Below are positions 1 through 7,586 of a stretch of 32,011 bases of DNA, piece after piece. The position numbers and the translations under genes are program-made. This DNA is from Paludibacter propionicigenes (GTDB taxonomy: Bacteria; Bacteroidota; Bacteroidia; Bacteroidales; JAFGXI01). Each line of letters opens with the position of its first letter. The stretch's first letter is position 1. The stretch covers positions 1 to 32,011 of the forward strand of contig DYMG01000027.1 in NCBI GenBank assembly GCA_020721655.1, in the 5' to 3' direction. The notes beneath the pieces were generated by a model. It was given only the letters and a program-made list of their open reading frames with translations. It ran no database searches and was not told the DNA's origin.

Positions 1-6
1 TTAGCT

Positions 7-996
7 ATGTTCAGAGAGGGGCATAAAAATATTTATTCAAGTCCACATAGGGAAGAAAAATATATTGAACGAAACACAGAAAGTGATATTAGAAATTATA
101 ATTCAATTGTAGAAAAGCCTGAGGCAAACCCTATTCAAGAAGAAGCGATTGAAATAAAGTCTCAGAAAGTAGTAGTCTCAGAAATATTTCAAATACCGTT
201 TAAAAAATTACGTTTTGAATTTGGTTGTGTATCTTTCAAAAAATGGATACAAGAGTTAGGACAAGAAATAAAGTTTGAAATCACTAATTATAATGTACGA
301 GAAGAATATGATGCAATTAAAAATTACTTTTCAAATGTATTGAAAACTAAAAAGATTACAGTTTCAATAAACCTTACAGCAGTAGATGGTATTATTAATA
401 ATGTTAGTGTAAAATCGAAAGAAATAGATAAAATTGACGATAAATTGATTGATAATGTCAAATTTGAATTTGTCCGTAAAACTAAGAAGAAAAAAATTGA
501 TATAGAAATTGATAAGTCTATATTTACAATGGATGAGTATTTTGATACATTTTCTGACGAAAAATTTAAATCAAATACTTTTTATTCAGAAGAAACTGAT
601 TTTTTTGATGATTTATTAAAAATATCTAATACTAAACATTATAAAAGCCTTAGATTTTTATCGAGTAAGCATGCTTACAAAATAATGAAGCTTCGCTTTG
701 TTCATAAACCTTTTTCGTTTATTTTTCTTATTGAAGGCGACAGGGATTATCATATTATTTGGGAAACATTAGATACAAAAGAAGCAACATATGTTTGGCA
801 TATTGAAAAAGACTTAGAAGTGTTGAAACGAACTATTAAGAAATTGGAAGATACTATAAATACGATTAAGATAGAAGGTAAAATTGCGTATATAAATTAT
901 AACGAAGATAAATTTGAAAGGATATATCATGATTATTCGGAATTAGTGGATGGATTTGTAAAGTGGAAAGGAGAATTAGAAAGTAAATTAACATAG
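7..996 (+). CDS. Unrecognised protein, possibly the 3' part of a longer gene
   Basis: I do not recognise this protein. The reading frame stays open to the first base of the window, so the ATG at 7 may be internal and the gene may begin outside. The first residues (MFREGHKNIYSS) look like mid-domain sequence and there is no signal peptide. The visible part is 329 residues, rich in Lys, Glu, Ile and Phe and probably cytoplasmic. Residues about 30-60 look like a low-complexity linker. A compact region near the C-terminus carries the string EGDRDYHIIWETLD and is followed by a Lys/Glu-rich helical stretch. The stop codon is followed within about 20 bases by an attC-like element, so the gene could be a mobile cassette cargo gene. 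No function is proposed. Confidence 0.6.
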   Translation: MFREGHKNIYSSPHREEKYIERNTESDIRNYNSIVEKPEANPIQEEAIEIKSQKVVVSEIFQIPFKKLRFEFGCVSFKKWIQELGQEIKFEITNYNVREEYDAIKNYFSNVLKTKKITVSINLTAVDGIINNVSVKSKEIDKIDDKLIDNVKFEFVRKTKKKKIDIEIDKSIFTMDEYFDTFSDEKFKSNTFYSEETDFFDDLLKISNTKHYKSLRFLSSKHAYKIMKLRFVHKPFSFIFLIEGDRDYHIIWETLDTKEATYVWHIEKDLEVLKRTIKKLEDTINTIKIEGKIAYINYNEDKFERIYHDYSELVDGFVKWKGELESKLT

Positions 997-1015
997 TAAT
1001 TGATTTAAAAAAACT

Positions 1016-1145
1016 GCCGCCAACAACGTTATAATTCATAAGGGATTCAGAGGTTTTCGAGCGGTATCTCCTGCATCAAATTTGGGTGGTAACTTGACAG
1101 TTTTGAACTCAGTAATCGCCTACTTTTCATATACTAACCGTTGCA
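1016..1145. repeat. attC-like imperfect inverted-repeat element
   Basis: The element starts just after the stop codon of the gene ending at 996. Its left end reads GCCGCCAACAACGTT and its right end reads AACCGTTGCA, so CAACG...CGTTG cores face each other. Extended arms pair imperfectly: the left arm passes through GGGATTCAGAG at about 1041-1051 and the right arm through CTCAGTAATCGCC at about 1108-1120. A gene, a short gap and then an inverted-repeat site of about 130 bases resembles integron cassette architecture. No integrase gene lies in the window, and the R-box consensus is only approximately met. Confidence 0.4.
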
Positions 1146-1191
1146 CTATTTTATAAATTTACAATAGCTTAGCCCAATTTTAATCGGGAGT
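1145..1191 (-). repeat. Dispersed intergenic repeat, copy 1
   Basis: This 47-base stretch matches the reverse complement of 17898-17944 at 42 of 47 positions by direct reading. It begins ACTATTTTATAAATTTACAA and ends TTTTAATCGGGAGT. It is followed at about 1195-1207 by CCGATAATACTT, a string also found beside the repeat at the right end of the window. It lies in the 318-base gene-free gap between 996 and 1315, which otherwise holds only the attC-like element. Confidence 0.7.
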
Positions 1192-1314
1192 TTTGCCGAT
1201 AATACTTGAAAATATTGTTCAAAAAAACTAAGTTGAAAGTTGTCCATATTGAAAGTAAAATCGGTATAATAATTAAACTGTATTGTTTTGTAAATTTAGC
1301 GATATGCTTTTTTG

Positions 1315-1758
1315 TTATTCTATAGGCATAACAACAAAAAGACTTTTGGCTTCGGTTATTATTTGTTCGTTTTGTCGAATGTATATTGAAACACGAATTA
1401 AATTTTGACTAAAACTTAAAATTTCGGCTTCGGCATATAAGTCATTGTTTGCTACTGCTGGTAATAAGTATTTAATTTTCATTTCAACAGTACTCAAGTT
1501 TATATCGTTATCATCTAAAATTGTACTGGCAGCGGTAGCACCTACCCAATCAACAATACCAGACAAAACACCTCCAAACCAAATATTTTTTTTATAATTA
1601 CCTATAAATTTTTTATTAAATGGAAATAGAGTTTTTACATAACCCTCTTTTATTTCAATAATTTTACCTTTAAAAATTTTATTTGCAGGCATAAACTCTT
1701 CCATCTTTTTTTTAAGACCAAGTAGTTGTTTGCGTTTATCAGATAAAATTTCAGACAT
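1315..1758 (-). CDS. PaaI-type hotdog-fold thioesterase
   Basis: A 147-residue cytoplasmic protein of the hotdog superfamily, close to PaaI/DUF4442 thioesterases, which hydrolyse acyl-CoA thioesters. The N-terminus is helical and charged. The central WFGGVLSGIVDWVGATAAST region (about residues 60-80) fits the hotdog helix with its conserved Gly and Asp. The later strands (about 90-145) include VEMKIKYLLPA, the usual strand lining the substrate tunnel. Length is typical for a single-domain member. It lies 65 bases downstream of the PUR-domain gene on the same strand, so co-transcription is possible. The substrate cannot be told from sequence. Confidence 0.78.
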   Translation of the reverse strand: MSEILSDKRKQLLGLKKKMEEFMPANKIFKGKIIEIKEGYVKTLFPFNKKFIGNYKKNIWFGGVLSGIVDWVGATAASTILDDNDINLSTVEMKIKYLLPAVANNDLYAEAEILSFSQNLIRVSIYIRQNEQIITEAKSLFVVMPIE

Positions 1759-1823
1759 TTATTGTTTTATAAAACACAATTAAACCAAAACGTATTTTAT
1801 AAGTGTTTATAAATCGTCAAAAT

Positions 1824-2138
1824 CTAAATTGTCGATATTGTTTTAGGGGTATCGATGTGGTCAAAAGGTTGTTCCAATTTAATGTATTCAATAATATTAT
1901 GAAGCCCATCTACAAATTTCTCGAAATCTTCTTTGTAAAGAAATATTTTGTGTTTTTCGTAAACAGGTTTTCCATCAGAAGTAATTCGTTTTTTACTTTC
2001 AGTTATTGTCAAGTAAAACTCATCTTTTTTTGTTGCTTTAACATCAAAGAAATAAGTTCTTTTGCCTGCTCTTACGGCTTTAGAAAAAACGTCTTTTCGT
2101 TCGTCACGTTCTAAATCATCAATTCTCTCTTCTTCCAT
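1824..2138 (-). CDS. PUR-domain (DUF3276) single-stranded nucleic-acid-binding protein
   Basis: A 104-residue acidic protein of the DUF3276 family, the bacterial relatives of eukaryotic Pur-alpha (Borrelia BpuR is a characterised member). These proteins bind single-stranded DNA or RNA and can act as regulators. The core at about residues 16-90 shows the PUR pattern: VRAGKRTYFFDVKATKKDEF, a TITESKK strand, KHKIFLYKEDFEKF, then an amphipathic helix ending LHNIIEYI. The acidic N-terminal lead (MEEERIDD) is usual in Bacteroidota copies. A -7 element lies 28 bases upstream of the ATG, so the start is well placed. The RNA or DNA target is unknown. Confidence 0.85.
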   Translation of the reverse strand: MEEERIDDLERDERKDVFSKAVRAGKRTYFFDVKATKKDEFYLTITESKKRITSDGKPVYEKHKIFLYKEDFEKFVDGLHNIIEYIKLEQPFDHIDTPKTISTI

Positions 2139-2165
2139 CTCCCTTTAATTTCAAATTTTGACCTG

Positions 2166-2173
2166 CAAAAGTA
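2166..2173 (-). promoter_or_regulatory. Putative -7 promoter element of the PUR-domain gene
   Basis: On the minus strand this reads TACTTTTG, a perfect match to the Bacteroidota -7 consensus TAnnTTTG, 28 bases before the ATG at 2138. No convincing -33 TTTG is visible. Confidence 0.5.
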
Positions 2174-2243
2174 ATAAATTTATCTTAGTTATTAATATTT
2201 ATAGTGGTAATTTTGGTTGTTAAAATAAGGAAATTATTCAAAT

Positions 2244-3098
2244 TTATTGATTTGAATAATTTATTGATTTGTTGATTTTTTTTACTCTACAATTTTGCTT
2301 GTTGTTTCTTAAAAAGTAATTGCCTATCAATATTTGTTTTTCAAGATTTTTATCGGTAATTTTTTTGTTTAGTATTGATTTAACTTTTGAAAAACTAATG
2401 TTGTTTTCTTCAATATTATTTATCAATTTTTGGGTTTGGGTAAGATTAAATTTATCAAAATCAATCATTACTTTTATTATTTGACCTTCATTTATAGGAT
2501 CGTTTTTAAATAAACTTGGCAAATTATTGGTCGAAAAATATTTTTTTGTTGCTTCTTTTATTTTAGTTTGGGCAATTCCATTTGCAATATGCCAAAGTGT
2601 GTGAGTTGTTTTTACAGCTCCTTTTATTTTAGTTTTGTCAATAAATTTTATTGTTGCACTTGTATTTCCATCAGTTTTATACCATTTATCGGCTTGTTTT
2701 TCAGTTAAATCAGTAAATTTTAAATCTTTAAGTTTCGATGTTTTATCGTTCAATAATTTATGCAATTTAGAATATTCGTATTTTTTAAATTCTTTATGAT
2801 TTACTTTTGTTAGTGGCGAGCTTTTTGGATAAGTGTATTTATAATAGTTTCCGTAAATATCCCAATATAAATCTACATTAATTAATTTACATTCTCCTGT
2901 ATTACAAGCTGGTATTAGCAATTCGCTGTAATAATAAATTGGCAAATTTGTTTCAAGTTCAATTACTTGTATTATAGTTATTTCGGTTGAATCGTTAATT
3001 TTTACGGTTATTTTAACGCCTTCTTTTATATTATTATGAGTAATATTTGCCGAGCTAATAAATAAAATGGCTATAAATAAAATGCTTAAATATTTCAT
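2244..3098 (-). CDS. Exported protein of unknown function next to kdsD
   Basis: I do not recognise this protein with confidence. The start chosen is the ATG at 3098, which opens directly into a signal peptide (MKYLSILFIAILFISSA) and lies 7 bases after the kdsD stop. The in-frame ATG at 3116 would add six residues and overlap kdsD. The mature part is about 265 residues. It contains a possible Cys pair (ACNTGECK), then a Tyr/Trp-rich stretch (VDLYWDIYGNYYKY), and a GAVKTTHTLWHIANG motif near the middle. The last motif faintly recalls the GAT/TT segment of FMN-binding electron-transfer proteins, but this is only a weak resemblance. The C-terminal third is Lys/Asn-rich. It is probably co-transcribed with kdsD. 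Confidence 0.7.
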   Translation of the reverse strand: MKYLSILFIAILFISSANITHNNIKEGVKITVKINDSTEITIIQVIELETNLPIYYYSELLIPACNTGECKLINVDLYWDIYGNYYKYTYPKSSPLTKVNHKEFKKYEYSKLHKLLNDKTSKLKDLKFTDLTEKQADKWYKTDGNTSATIKFIDKTKIKGAVKTTHTLWHIANGIAQTKIKEATKKYFSTNNLPSLFKNDPINEGQIIKVMIDFDKFNLTQTQKLINNIEENNISFSKVKSILNKKITDKNLEKQILIGNYFLRNNKQNCRVKKINKSINYSNQ

Positions 3099-3105
3099 AA
3101 TTAGA

Positions 3106-4074
3106 CTATTGTACAATTCCTTCGTTTAAAATATCGTGTAAATGAATTATTCCAATATAAGTTTTATCATCAACAACAGTTAGTTGAGTTATTTTATTGG
3201 TTTCCATAATGTTAAGTGCATCAATAGCCATAGTGTTTTTTTCAACAGTTTTCGGATTTATTGTCATTATATTTGAAGCTATAATTTTTGTTATGTCTAA
3301 GGATTTTTCGAGCATTCGTCTAATATCGCCATCGGTAATAATACCTAAAAGTTCATTTTCTAAATTTATTACAGCAGTTGCACCAAATCTTTTTTCCGAT
3401 ATTTCAATAATTACTGTTTTAATACAATCGTTTGGTTTAACAGATGGCATTTTTGTTGATTTTAGCAAATCGGAAACTTTTAAGTATAATTTTTTACCTA
3501 AACTACCGCCCGGGTGGTATTTTGCAAAATCGGAATTTGAAAAACCTTTAAGTTGTAATAAACAAACAGCTATTGCGTCGCCAATAACAAGTTGGGCGGT
3601 TGTACTCGAAGTTGGTGCCAAATTATTTGGGCAAGCTTCTTTTTCTACAGTTGCTTTTAATACGTATTTTGAATGATTTGCAAGGTAAGAATTTGCGTTT
3701 GAAACCATTGCAATAAGAGTATTTCCTGCATTGTTAATTATTGGAACTAATGATTTTATTTCTGGGGTATTTCCACTTTTTGAAATACAAATTACAATAT
3801 CGTCTTTTTGAACAATTCCCAAATCGCCATGAATTGCATCGGCAGCATGCATAAATACGGCTGGAGTTCCTGTTGAATTTAGTGTTGCAACTATTTTATT
3901 CCCTATATTTGCACTTTTGCCTATTCCTGTAATTATTAATCTACCTTTCGATTTATATATTTCTTCTATAGTTTTTACAAAATCGTCATCAATAAAATTT
4001 ACTAAATTACTAATAGCTTCGGCTTCGGCTGTTATGGTATTTTTAGCTATTTTAATTATTTCTTGAGAGTGCAT
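3106..4074 (-). CDS. kdsD: Arabinose-5-phosphate isomerase (KdsD/KpsF family)
   Basis: Interconverts D-ribulose-5-phosphate and D-arabinose-5-phosphate, the first committed step to Kdo, the inner-core sugar of LPS. It is cytoplasmic. The SIS domain occupies about residues 35-175, with the phosphosugar-binding ITGIGKSANIGNK (48-60), HAADAIHGDLG (76-86) and ISKSGNTPEI (97-106). The family-specific AKYHPGGSLGKKL follows at 184-196. Two CBS domains fill about 205-320, the first ending ITDGDIRRMLE. The length of 322 matches the full SIS-CBS-CBS form. A -7 element lies 24 bases upstream. The unknown exported gene starts 7 bases after its stop. The product fits with the OstA-like LPS-transport gene elsewhere in the window. 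Confidence 0.94.
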   Translation of the reverse strand: MHSQEIIKIAKNTITAEAEAISNLVNFIDDDFVKTIEEIYKSKGRLIITGIGKSANIGNKIVATLNSTGTPAVFMHAADAIHGDLGIVQKDDIVICISKSGNTPEIKSLVPIINNAGNTLIAMVSNANSYLANHSKYVLKATVEKEACPNNLAPTSSTTAQLVIGDAIAVCLLQLKGFSNSDFAKYHPGGSLGKKLYLKVSDLLKSTKMPSVKPNDCIKTVIIEISEKRFGATAVINLENELLGIITDGDIRRMLEKSLDITKIIASNIMTINPKTVEKNTMAIDALNIMETNKITQLTVVDDKTYIGIIHLHDILNEGIVQ

Positions 4075-4097
4075 AGTTAAATAAAAATTTTGTTGGA

Positions 4098-4105
4098 CAA
4101 AACTA
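4098..4105 (-). promoter_or_regulatory. Putative -7 promoter element of kdsD
   Basis: On the minus strand this reads TAGTTTTG, matching TAnnTTTG, 24 bases before the kdsD ATG at 4074. The -33 element is not clear. Confidence 0.45.
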
Positions 4106-4140
4106 CATAAAATTAACAGTTTTTTTATTATTGACTAAAA

Positions 4141-4178
4141 CAAAAAACGAGGCAATAAATTTTGCCTCGTTTTTTTTA
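4141..4178 (-). terminator. Rho-independent terminator after the DUF4476 gene or kdsD upstream region
   Basis: A perfect 9-bp stem (4147-4155 with 4062+100, that is 4162-4170, ACGAGGCAA/TTGCCTCGT) is flanked by an A-run on the left and a T-run on the right, so it could terminate in both directions. It sits between kdsD (starting at 4074, minus) and the end of the DUF4476 gene (4192, minus). Its natural client is therefore the DUF4476 transcript on the minus strand. Confidence 0.85.
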
Positions 4179-4191
4179 TAATTGATATGTT

Positions 4192-5070
4192 TTAACGCTT
4201 ATTTCTAATATATTCGTCGAGTTCTTTTACATTGCTTTCGAAACTAAACACGTTGTTAACTTGGTAATAATTGTTAACATCATAAATATAATCGTAAGCA
4301 AATTTTGCAAGCTGAAGTTTTGTATCATCGAAACTAAATAAGTTTAATATTTGAATTAAATGCCCAACTGTCATACAATTAGATGAAATTATTTGCTTTG
4401 CTACTGTTAATTTTGTGTCGTTAAAACTTTGATTTTCTATAGTATTTAGCATACTGTTAAATCTATCTGACGATAACGGAGGTGTGCAACCAACAACACC
4501 TTCGTAACCTGGAACATAAATAATTACTGGTTGTTGAGGTTGGTTATGTCCATCATTATAACCGCCGCCATTGTTACCACCGCCATTGTGTCCATTTCCG
4601 TTATAGCCACCATAGTTTCCTTCATTACCATAGTTTCCTTCATTACCATAATGATGTGGGTTATTATTATAATTTGGGTCAATCATTCCCCAAGAAAAAA
4701 CACAACTATTGTTATTTGGTATTGGGGTATTATCAAAAATTGGTTCTACGCTTTTTATTCTTATTTTGCCTTGCGGATTTCGTTTGCTTGGGAAATAGAA
4801 TTCGTAAACTATCTGCGAAGCTGGTGGTGCATATAAGTTTAAATTCATTGGGTTTCTGTTACTGCCGGCAATGTAAATTGTTACATTATAAAAATTTTCG
4901 TACAATCCATAAATTCGCACCTCTTTTAAAGGTATGTTATTTACAGGAAACTGATTTATGAAAACTTTGCAGTTTAAATTTTCGCCCGAAACAAGGTTCA
5001 TATTTCTTGCTTGTTGGGAATATAGGTTTATAAAAAACAACCCAAATAATAATATTAAATATTGTCTCAT
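4192..5070 (-). CDS. Exported DUF4476 protein with a Gly/Asn/Tyr-rich linker
   Basis: A 292-residue exported protein. A signal peptide covers about residues 1-19 (MRQYLILLFGLFFINLYSQ). An N-terminal beta-rich region (about 20-130) looks like a small adhesive or Ig-like fold. A low-complexity linker at about 135-180 is built from NEGNYG and NGGG units. The C-terminal DUF4476 domain (about 195-290) shows its two characteristic helical repeats, SFNDTKLTVAKQIISSNC and SFDDTKLQLAKFAYDYI. DUF4476 is common in Bacteroidota and has no assigned biochemical role. The gene is monocistronic: a strong terminator follows it and another separates it from the operon upstream. The linker DNA has a tandem 18-base repeat, so its length may vary between strains. 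Confidence 0.85.
   Translation of the reverse strand: MRQYLILLFGLFFINLYSQQARNMNLVSGENLNCKVFINQFPVNNIPLKEVRIYGLYENFYNVTIYIAGSNRNPMNLNLYAPPASQIVYEFYFPSKRNPQGKIRIKSVEPIFDNTPIPNNNSCVFSWGMIDPNYNNNPHHYGNEGNYGNEGNYGGYNGNGHNGGGNNGGGYNDGHNQPQQPVIIYVPGYEGVVGCTPPLSSDRFNSMLNTIENQSFNDTKLTVAKQIISSNCMTVGHLIQILNLFSFDDTKLQLAKFAYDYIYDVNNYYQVNNVFSFESNVKELDEYIRNKR
4610..4645 (-). repeat. Two tandem 18-base units in the linker of the DUF4476 gene
   Basis: The unit CCATAGTTTCCTTCATTA occurs twice in a row (4610-4627 and 4628-4645) and begins a third time at 4646. It encodes the repeated NEGNYG hexapeptide. The unit length is a multiple of three, so copy-number change would keep the frame. Confidence 0.85.
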
Positions 5071-5108
5071 ACTTATTAATTTTTGCGATTTTAAACAATT
5101 AGCGTACC

Positions 5109-5143
5109 AAAAAAAACGATGCTAATAATTAAATAGCATCGTT
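5109..5143 (-). terminator. Terminator of the PqqD-like/ATP-grasp/decarboxylase operon
   Basis: A perfect 10-bp stem, AACGATGCTA (5115-5124) with TAGCATCGTT (5134-5143), carries a run of eight A immediately to its left. On the minus strand this becomes a stem followed by a T-run. It lies 21 bases after the stop of the decarboxylase gene. Confidence 0.88.
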
Positions 5144-5163
5144 GTAAAATTAGCAAATATTAA

Positions 5164-6510
5164 TTATTTTAAATGTTCTGGTATTATTTCATTTGCAGAA
5201 ACATTGTTCATAGTTTCGGCTTTTCGCACAATATTTACGTTTCCTTTTAAATCTATCATAACAATATTTGGTCGTAGTGTAATAAATTGCATCCATTGAG
5301 TCATATTGTATGCACCTATTCTGCTAATAACAAAATTATCGCCTTTTTTAAGCAGTGGAAATTCTATGCTTTCACGAATTACATCAATATTCATACAAAG
5401 AGGTCCGTACATTTTTGTTATTTCCGTATGATGCGAAAAACTTTGTGCTGGTGTAATTTTATGGTCGTACCAGAAAGATGTAAATAGCATATTTACGCCA
5501 ACATCAAGTATCATTGTTTTAGTGCCATCTGCCAATCGTTTATTAGCAAGCACAGTTCCTGCAATAGAGCCTGCATCGTCAATTAGTGCACGCCCGGTTT
5601 CTAGAATAAGTGTTGGTAGGTTTTCCGGTTTTATTGCAGAGCGAAGTAAAGCCGAGGTTATTGAGTTTGCGTATTCGTCGAAACTTGGAGTTGTATCGGT
5701 TCCGGGTAAGTAAGCCCCTTTTAAGGTGTTTTTTGATGCAAATCCTCCACCCATATCAATATATTTTATTACGTGGTTGTATTTTATGTATAGTTGCGAT
5801 GCTAAATCGGCAAGTTTAGTTGCTGCAACACCGTATGCACTCGCAATCATTACGTAAGTGCCAATATGTGAGTGCAATCCAATTAAATCTATTTTACCAG
5901 ATACCATAATTCTATTAAGGGCATCCCAAGCCTCTCCATTTTCGTAATTAAATCCAAAACGTGTCCATTGTGGGAAAATTCCGGTATCCATATTCACTCT
6001 AATAGCAACTTTTGGGCGTTCGGAAATTGTTCCGGTAAGTTCAATAATTGAGTATAGTTCGTCGAAATGGTCTATATGAATTAACGACCCATTTTTTATT
6101 GCTTTTGTTAAATCTTGCACAGATTTATCGGGACCGTTAAATATTATTTTAGTTGGTTCAACTCCATTTGCTATTGCTTTATCGTATTCGAATCCGGAAA
6201 CAACTTCTGCCCACGAGCCTTCTGAATGATATACTTTACAAACTGCATTTAAGTAATTTGTTTTATAAGACCATGCAAATTGCACTTTTGGGTATTTAGT
6301 AGAAAATGCACGATAAGCATCTTGATATGTATCTCGTATTGTTTTTTCCGAAATTATAAAACAAGGAGAACCATAATCTTTAATTATATCTTTAATTAAC
6401 ACATTGTCAATGTCAGAAATTATTTGAGTTGTAGAACGCATACCAAATTTGCTTGGCATTCCGGTTTCAATTCTCTTTATTGCGGGACGTTCGAATTGTA
6501 ATTTTTCCAT
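5164..6510 (-). CDS. Fold-type III PLP decarboxylase-like enzyme (DAP/ornithine decarboxylase family)
   Basis: A 448-residue cytoplasmic PLP enzyme of the alanine racemase/diaminopimelate decarboxylase fold. The barrel carries the Schiff-base lysine in FAWSYKTNYL (K83), IGLHSHIGTY (about 210-219), the phosphate-binding MGGGF (253-257) and the ETGR motif (304-307). The C-terminal beta domain keeps YGPLCMNIDV with Cys372 and Asp376, equivalent to the catalytic Cys and Asp of decarboxylases. GAYNMTQW with Tyr401 follows. These residues argue for a decarboxylase rather than a racemase. It is probably not the lysine-pathway LysA: it is somewhat long, has a distinctive N-terminal extension and sits in an operon with an ATP-grasp ligase and a PqqD-like protein. 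It starts 23 bases after the ligase gene and is followed by a strong terminator. The substrate is unknown. Confidence 0.85.
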   Translation of the reverse strand: MEKLQFERPAIKRIETGMPSKFGMRSTTQIISDIDNVLIKDIIKDYGSPCFIISEKTIRDTYQDAYRAFSTKYPKVQFAWSYKTNYLNAVCKVYHSEGSWAEVVSGFEYDKAIANGVEPTKIIFNGPDKSVQDLTKAIKNGSLIHIDHFDELYSIIELTGTISERPKVAIRVNMDTGIFPQWTRFGFNYENGEAWDALNRIMVSGKIDLIGLHSHIGTYVMIASAYGVAATKLADLASQLYIKYNHVIKYIDMGGGFASKNTLKGAYLPGTDTTPSFDEYANSITSALLRSAIKPENLPTLILETGRALIDDAGSIAGTVLANKRLADGTKTMILDVGVNMLFTSFWYDHKITPAQSFSHHTEITKMYGPLCMNIDVIRESIEFPLLKKGDNFVISRIGAYNMTQWMQFITLRPNIVMIDLKGNVNIVRKAETMNNVSANEIIPEHLK

Positions 6511-6533
6511 AATAATATTTTTATTTTGTTATT

Positions 6534-7580
6534 TTAAAGTTCACCATTAATTGATAGTAGTTGAAATTTATTGATGTCGGTTATTAAATCGTATGAGTAG
6601 CGAATAAACATTTTACCAATTTCGTAAGATGTAAATGGTTTTACGTTTTCGCCTAAAGCCAAACGAACTAACGCTTCGGGTAGGTTTTGTCCGGCACCAA
6701 CTGCAAGGTAAACCCAAGCTGGTATTCGTGGATTTATTTCAATAATGTAGTATTCGTTTTCTGTTGTTTTAATCATTTCCATTTCCATACCTCCAGCCCA
6801 TTTTGTTTTAGATATTAGGTCTTTGGTAATTTCTAACATTTTATTGTCGGATAGGGTAATTCCAGCCCATGCTTTTCCCTTATCGGTAATAAATTGCTTA
6901 CGCATAGGAACTGCACCAATAGTTTCACCTTTACCATTACCAAGAGCTATTACATTTACTTCGGTGCCTTGTATAAATTCTTGAATTATTACCGGAACTC
7001 CCCATTTAGAAGATAATTTATTAAATTGAGTAATAACTTGCTCTGCCGAATAGCATACGTAAGCATCATAAAATTTACCCTTTACCAAAACAGGGTATGT
7101 AAATTCTTTATCTATAGTATATATTTCACTAAGGTTAGAAATTGTAATACTTTTTGGTATTTTTAAGCCATATTTTTTGCCATATTCGGGTAAATTGGCT
7201 TTATGTCGTTCTTCAAACTGCTCTAAAGTTGGCATAAATGTATGAATACCCATTTGTTTTAACCGCGAAGCAGATTTCATAAAAGTATATAATTCTGCAT
7301 CAAAATTTGGGATTAAAACATCAATATGTTCCTTGCTTGTTATGTATTCTAAGCGTTTTAAAAGTTCGTCGGTTCCTAAACTAGGGTATGGCAAACTATA
7401 CACTTTATCGGCAATGTTTTCCATATATATACCCGGTTCTAAGTTTTCGTAAGCTAAACCTATTATTCGCACATCAAAATAGTCGCTTTCTAAAAGAGCT
7501 CTAATAACTGGCACACCAGGTCCCGGATTGTCGGTATTATTGAGTCCGGTAACTGCTACTGTAATTTTTTTTCGTTCCAT
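6534..7580 (-). CDS. ATP-grasp carboxylate-amine ligase, CarB/PylC-like
   Basis: A 348-residue cytoplasmic ATP-grasp enzyme. The N-terminal Rossmann-like preATP-grasp domain (about 1-110) starts KITVAVTGLNNTDNPGPG. The ATP-grasp core (about 115-315) shows the ATP-binding lysine in YPVLVKGKF (K167), the VIIQEFIQGTEVN hinge (198-209) and the Mg-binding YIIEINPRIPAW (278-289, with E281, N283 and R285). The tail GAGQNLPEALVRLALGE is typical of CarB-like subunits. Such enzymes activate a carboxylate as acyl phosphate and join it to an amine. It starts 6 bases after the PqqD-like gene and is followed after 23 bases by the decarboxylase, so the three are surely co-transcribed. I infer a peptide or amino-acid modification pathway; the substrates cannot be read from sequence. 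Confidence 0.87.
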   Translation of the reverse strand: MERKKITVAVTGLNNTDNPGPGVPVIRALLESDYFDVRIIGLAYENLEPGIYMENIADKVYSLPYPSLGTDELLKRLEYITSKEHIDVLIPNFDAELYTFMKSASRLKQMGIHTFMPTLEQFEERHKANLPEYGKKYGLKIPKSITISNLSEIYTIDKEFTYPVLVKGKFYDAYVCYSAEQVITQFNKLSSKWGVPVIIQEFIQGTEVNVIALGNGKGETIGAVPMRKQFITDKGKAWAGITLSDNKMLEITKDLISKTKWAGGMEMEMIKTTENEYYIIEINPRIPAWVYLAVGAGQNLPEALVRLALGENVKPFTSYEIGKMFIRYSYDLITDINKFQLLSINGEL

Positions 7581-7586
7581 AAAAAC

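Noticed and set aside
1803-2114. Open frame on the plus strand opposite the PUR-domain gene
   Set aside because: It is the shadow of a conserved gene; its product is Phe/Cys-rich nonsense-like sequence.
3099-3116. Upstream ATG at 3116 for the exported protein after kdsD
   Set aside because: It would overlap kdsD and add six residues before the signal peptide. The ATG at 3098 is better placed.
4531-4961. Open frames on the plus strand opposite the DUF4476 linker
   Set aside because: They arise from the low-complexity linker read in the other direction.
5164-6510. Housekeeping diaminopimelate decarboxylase LysA
   Set aside because: The core residues fit the family, but the N-terminal extension and the operon with PqqD-like and ATP-grasp genes argue for another substrate. 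It cannot be fully excluded from sequence.
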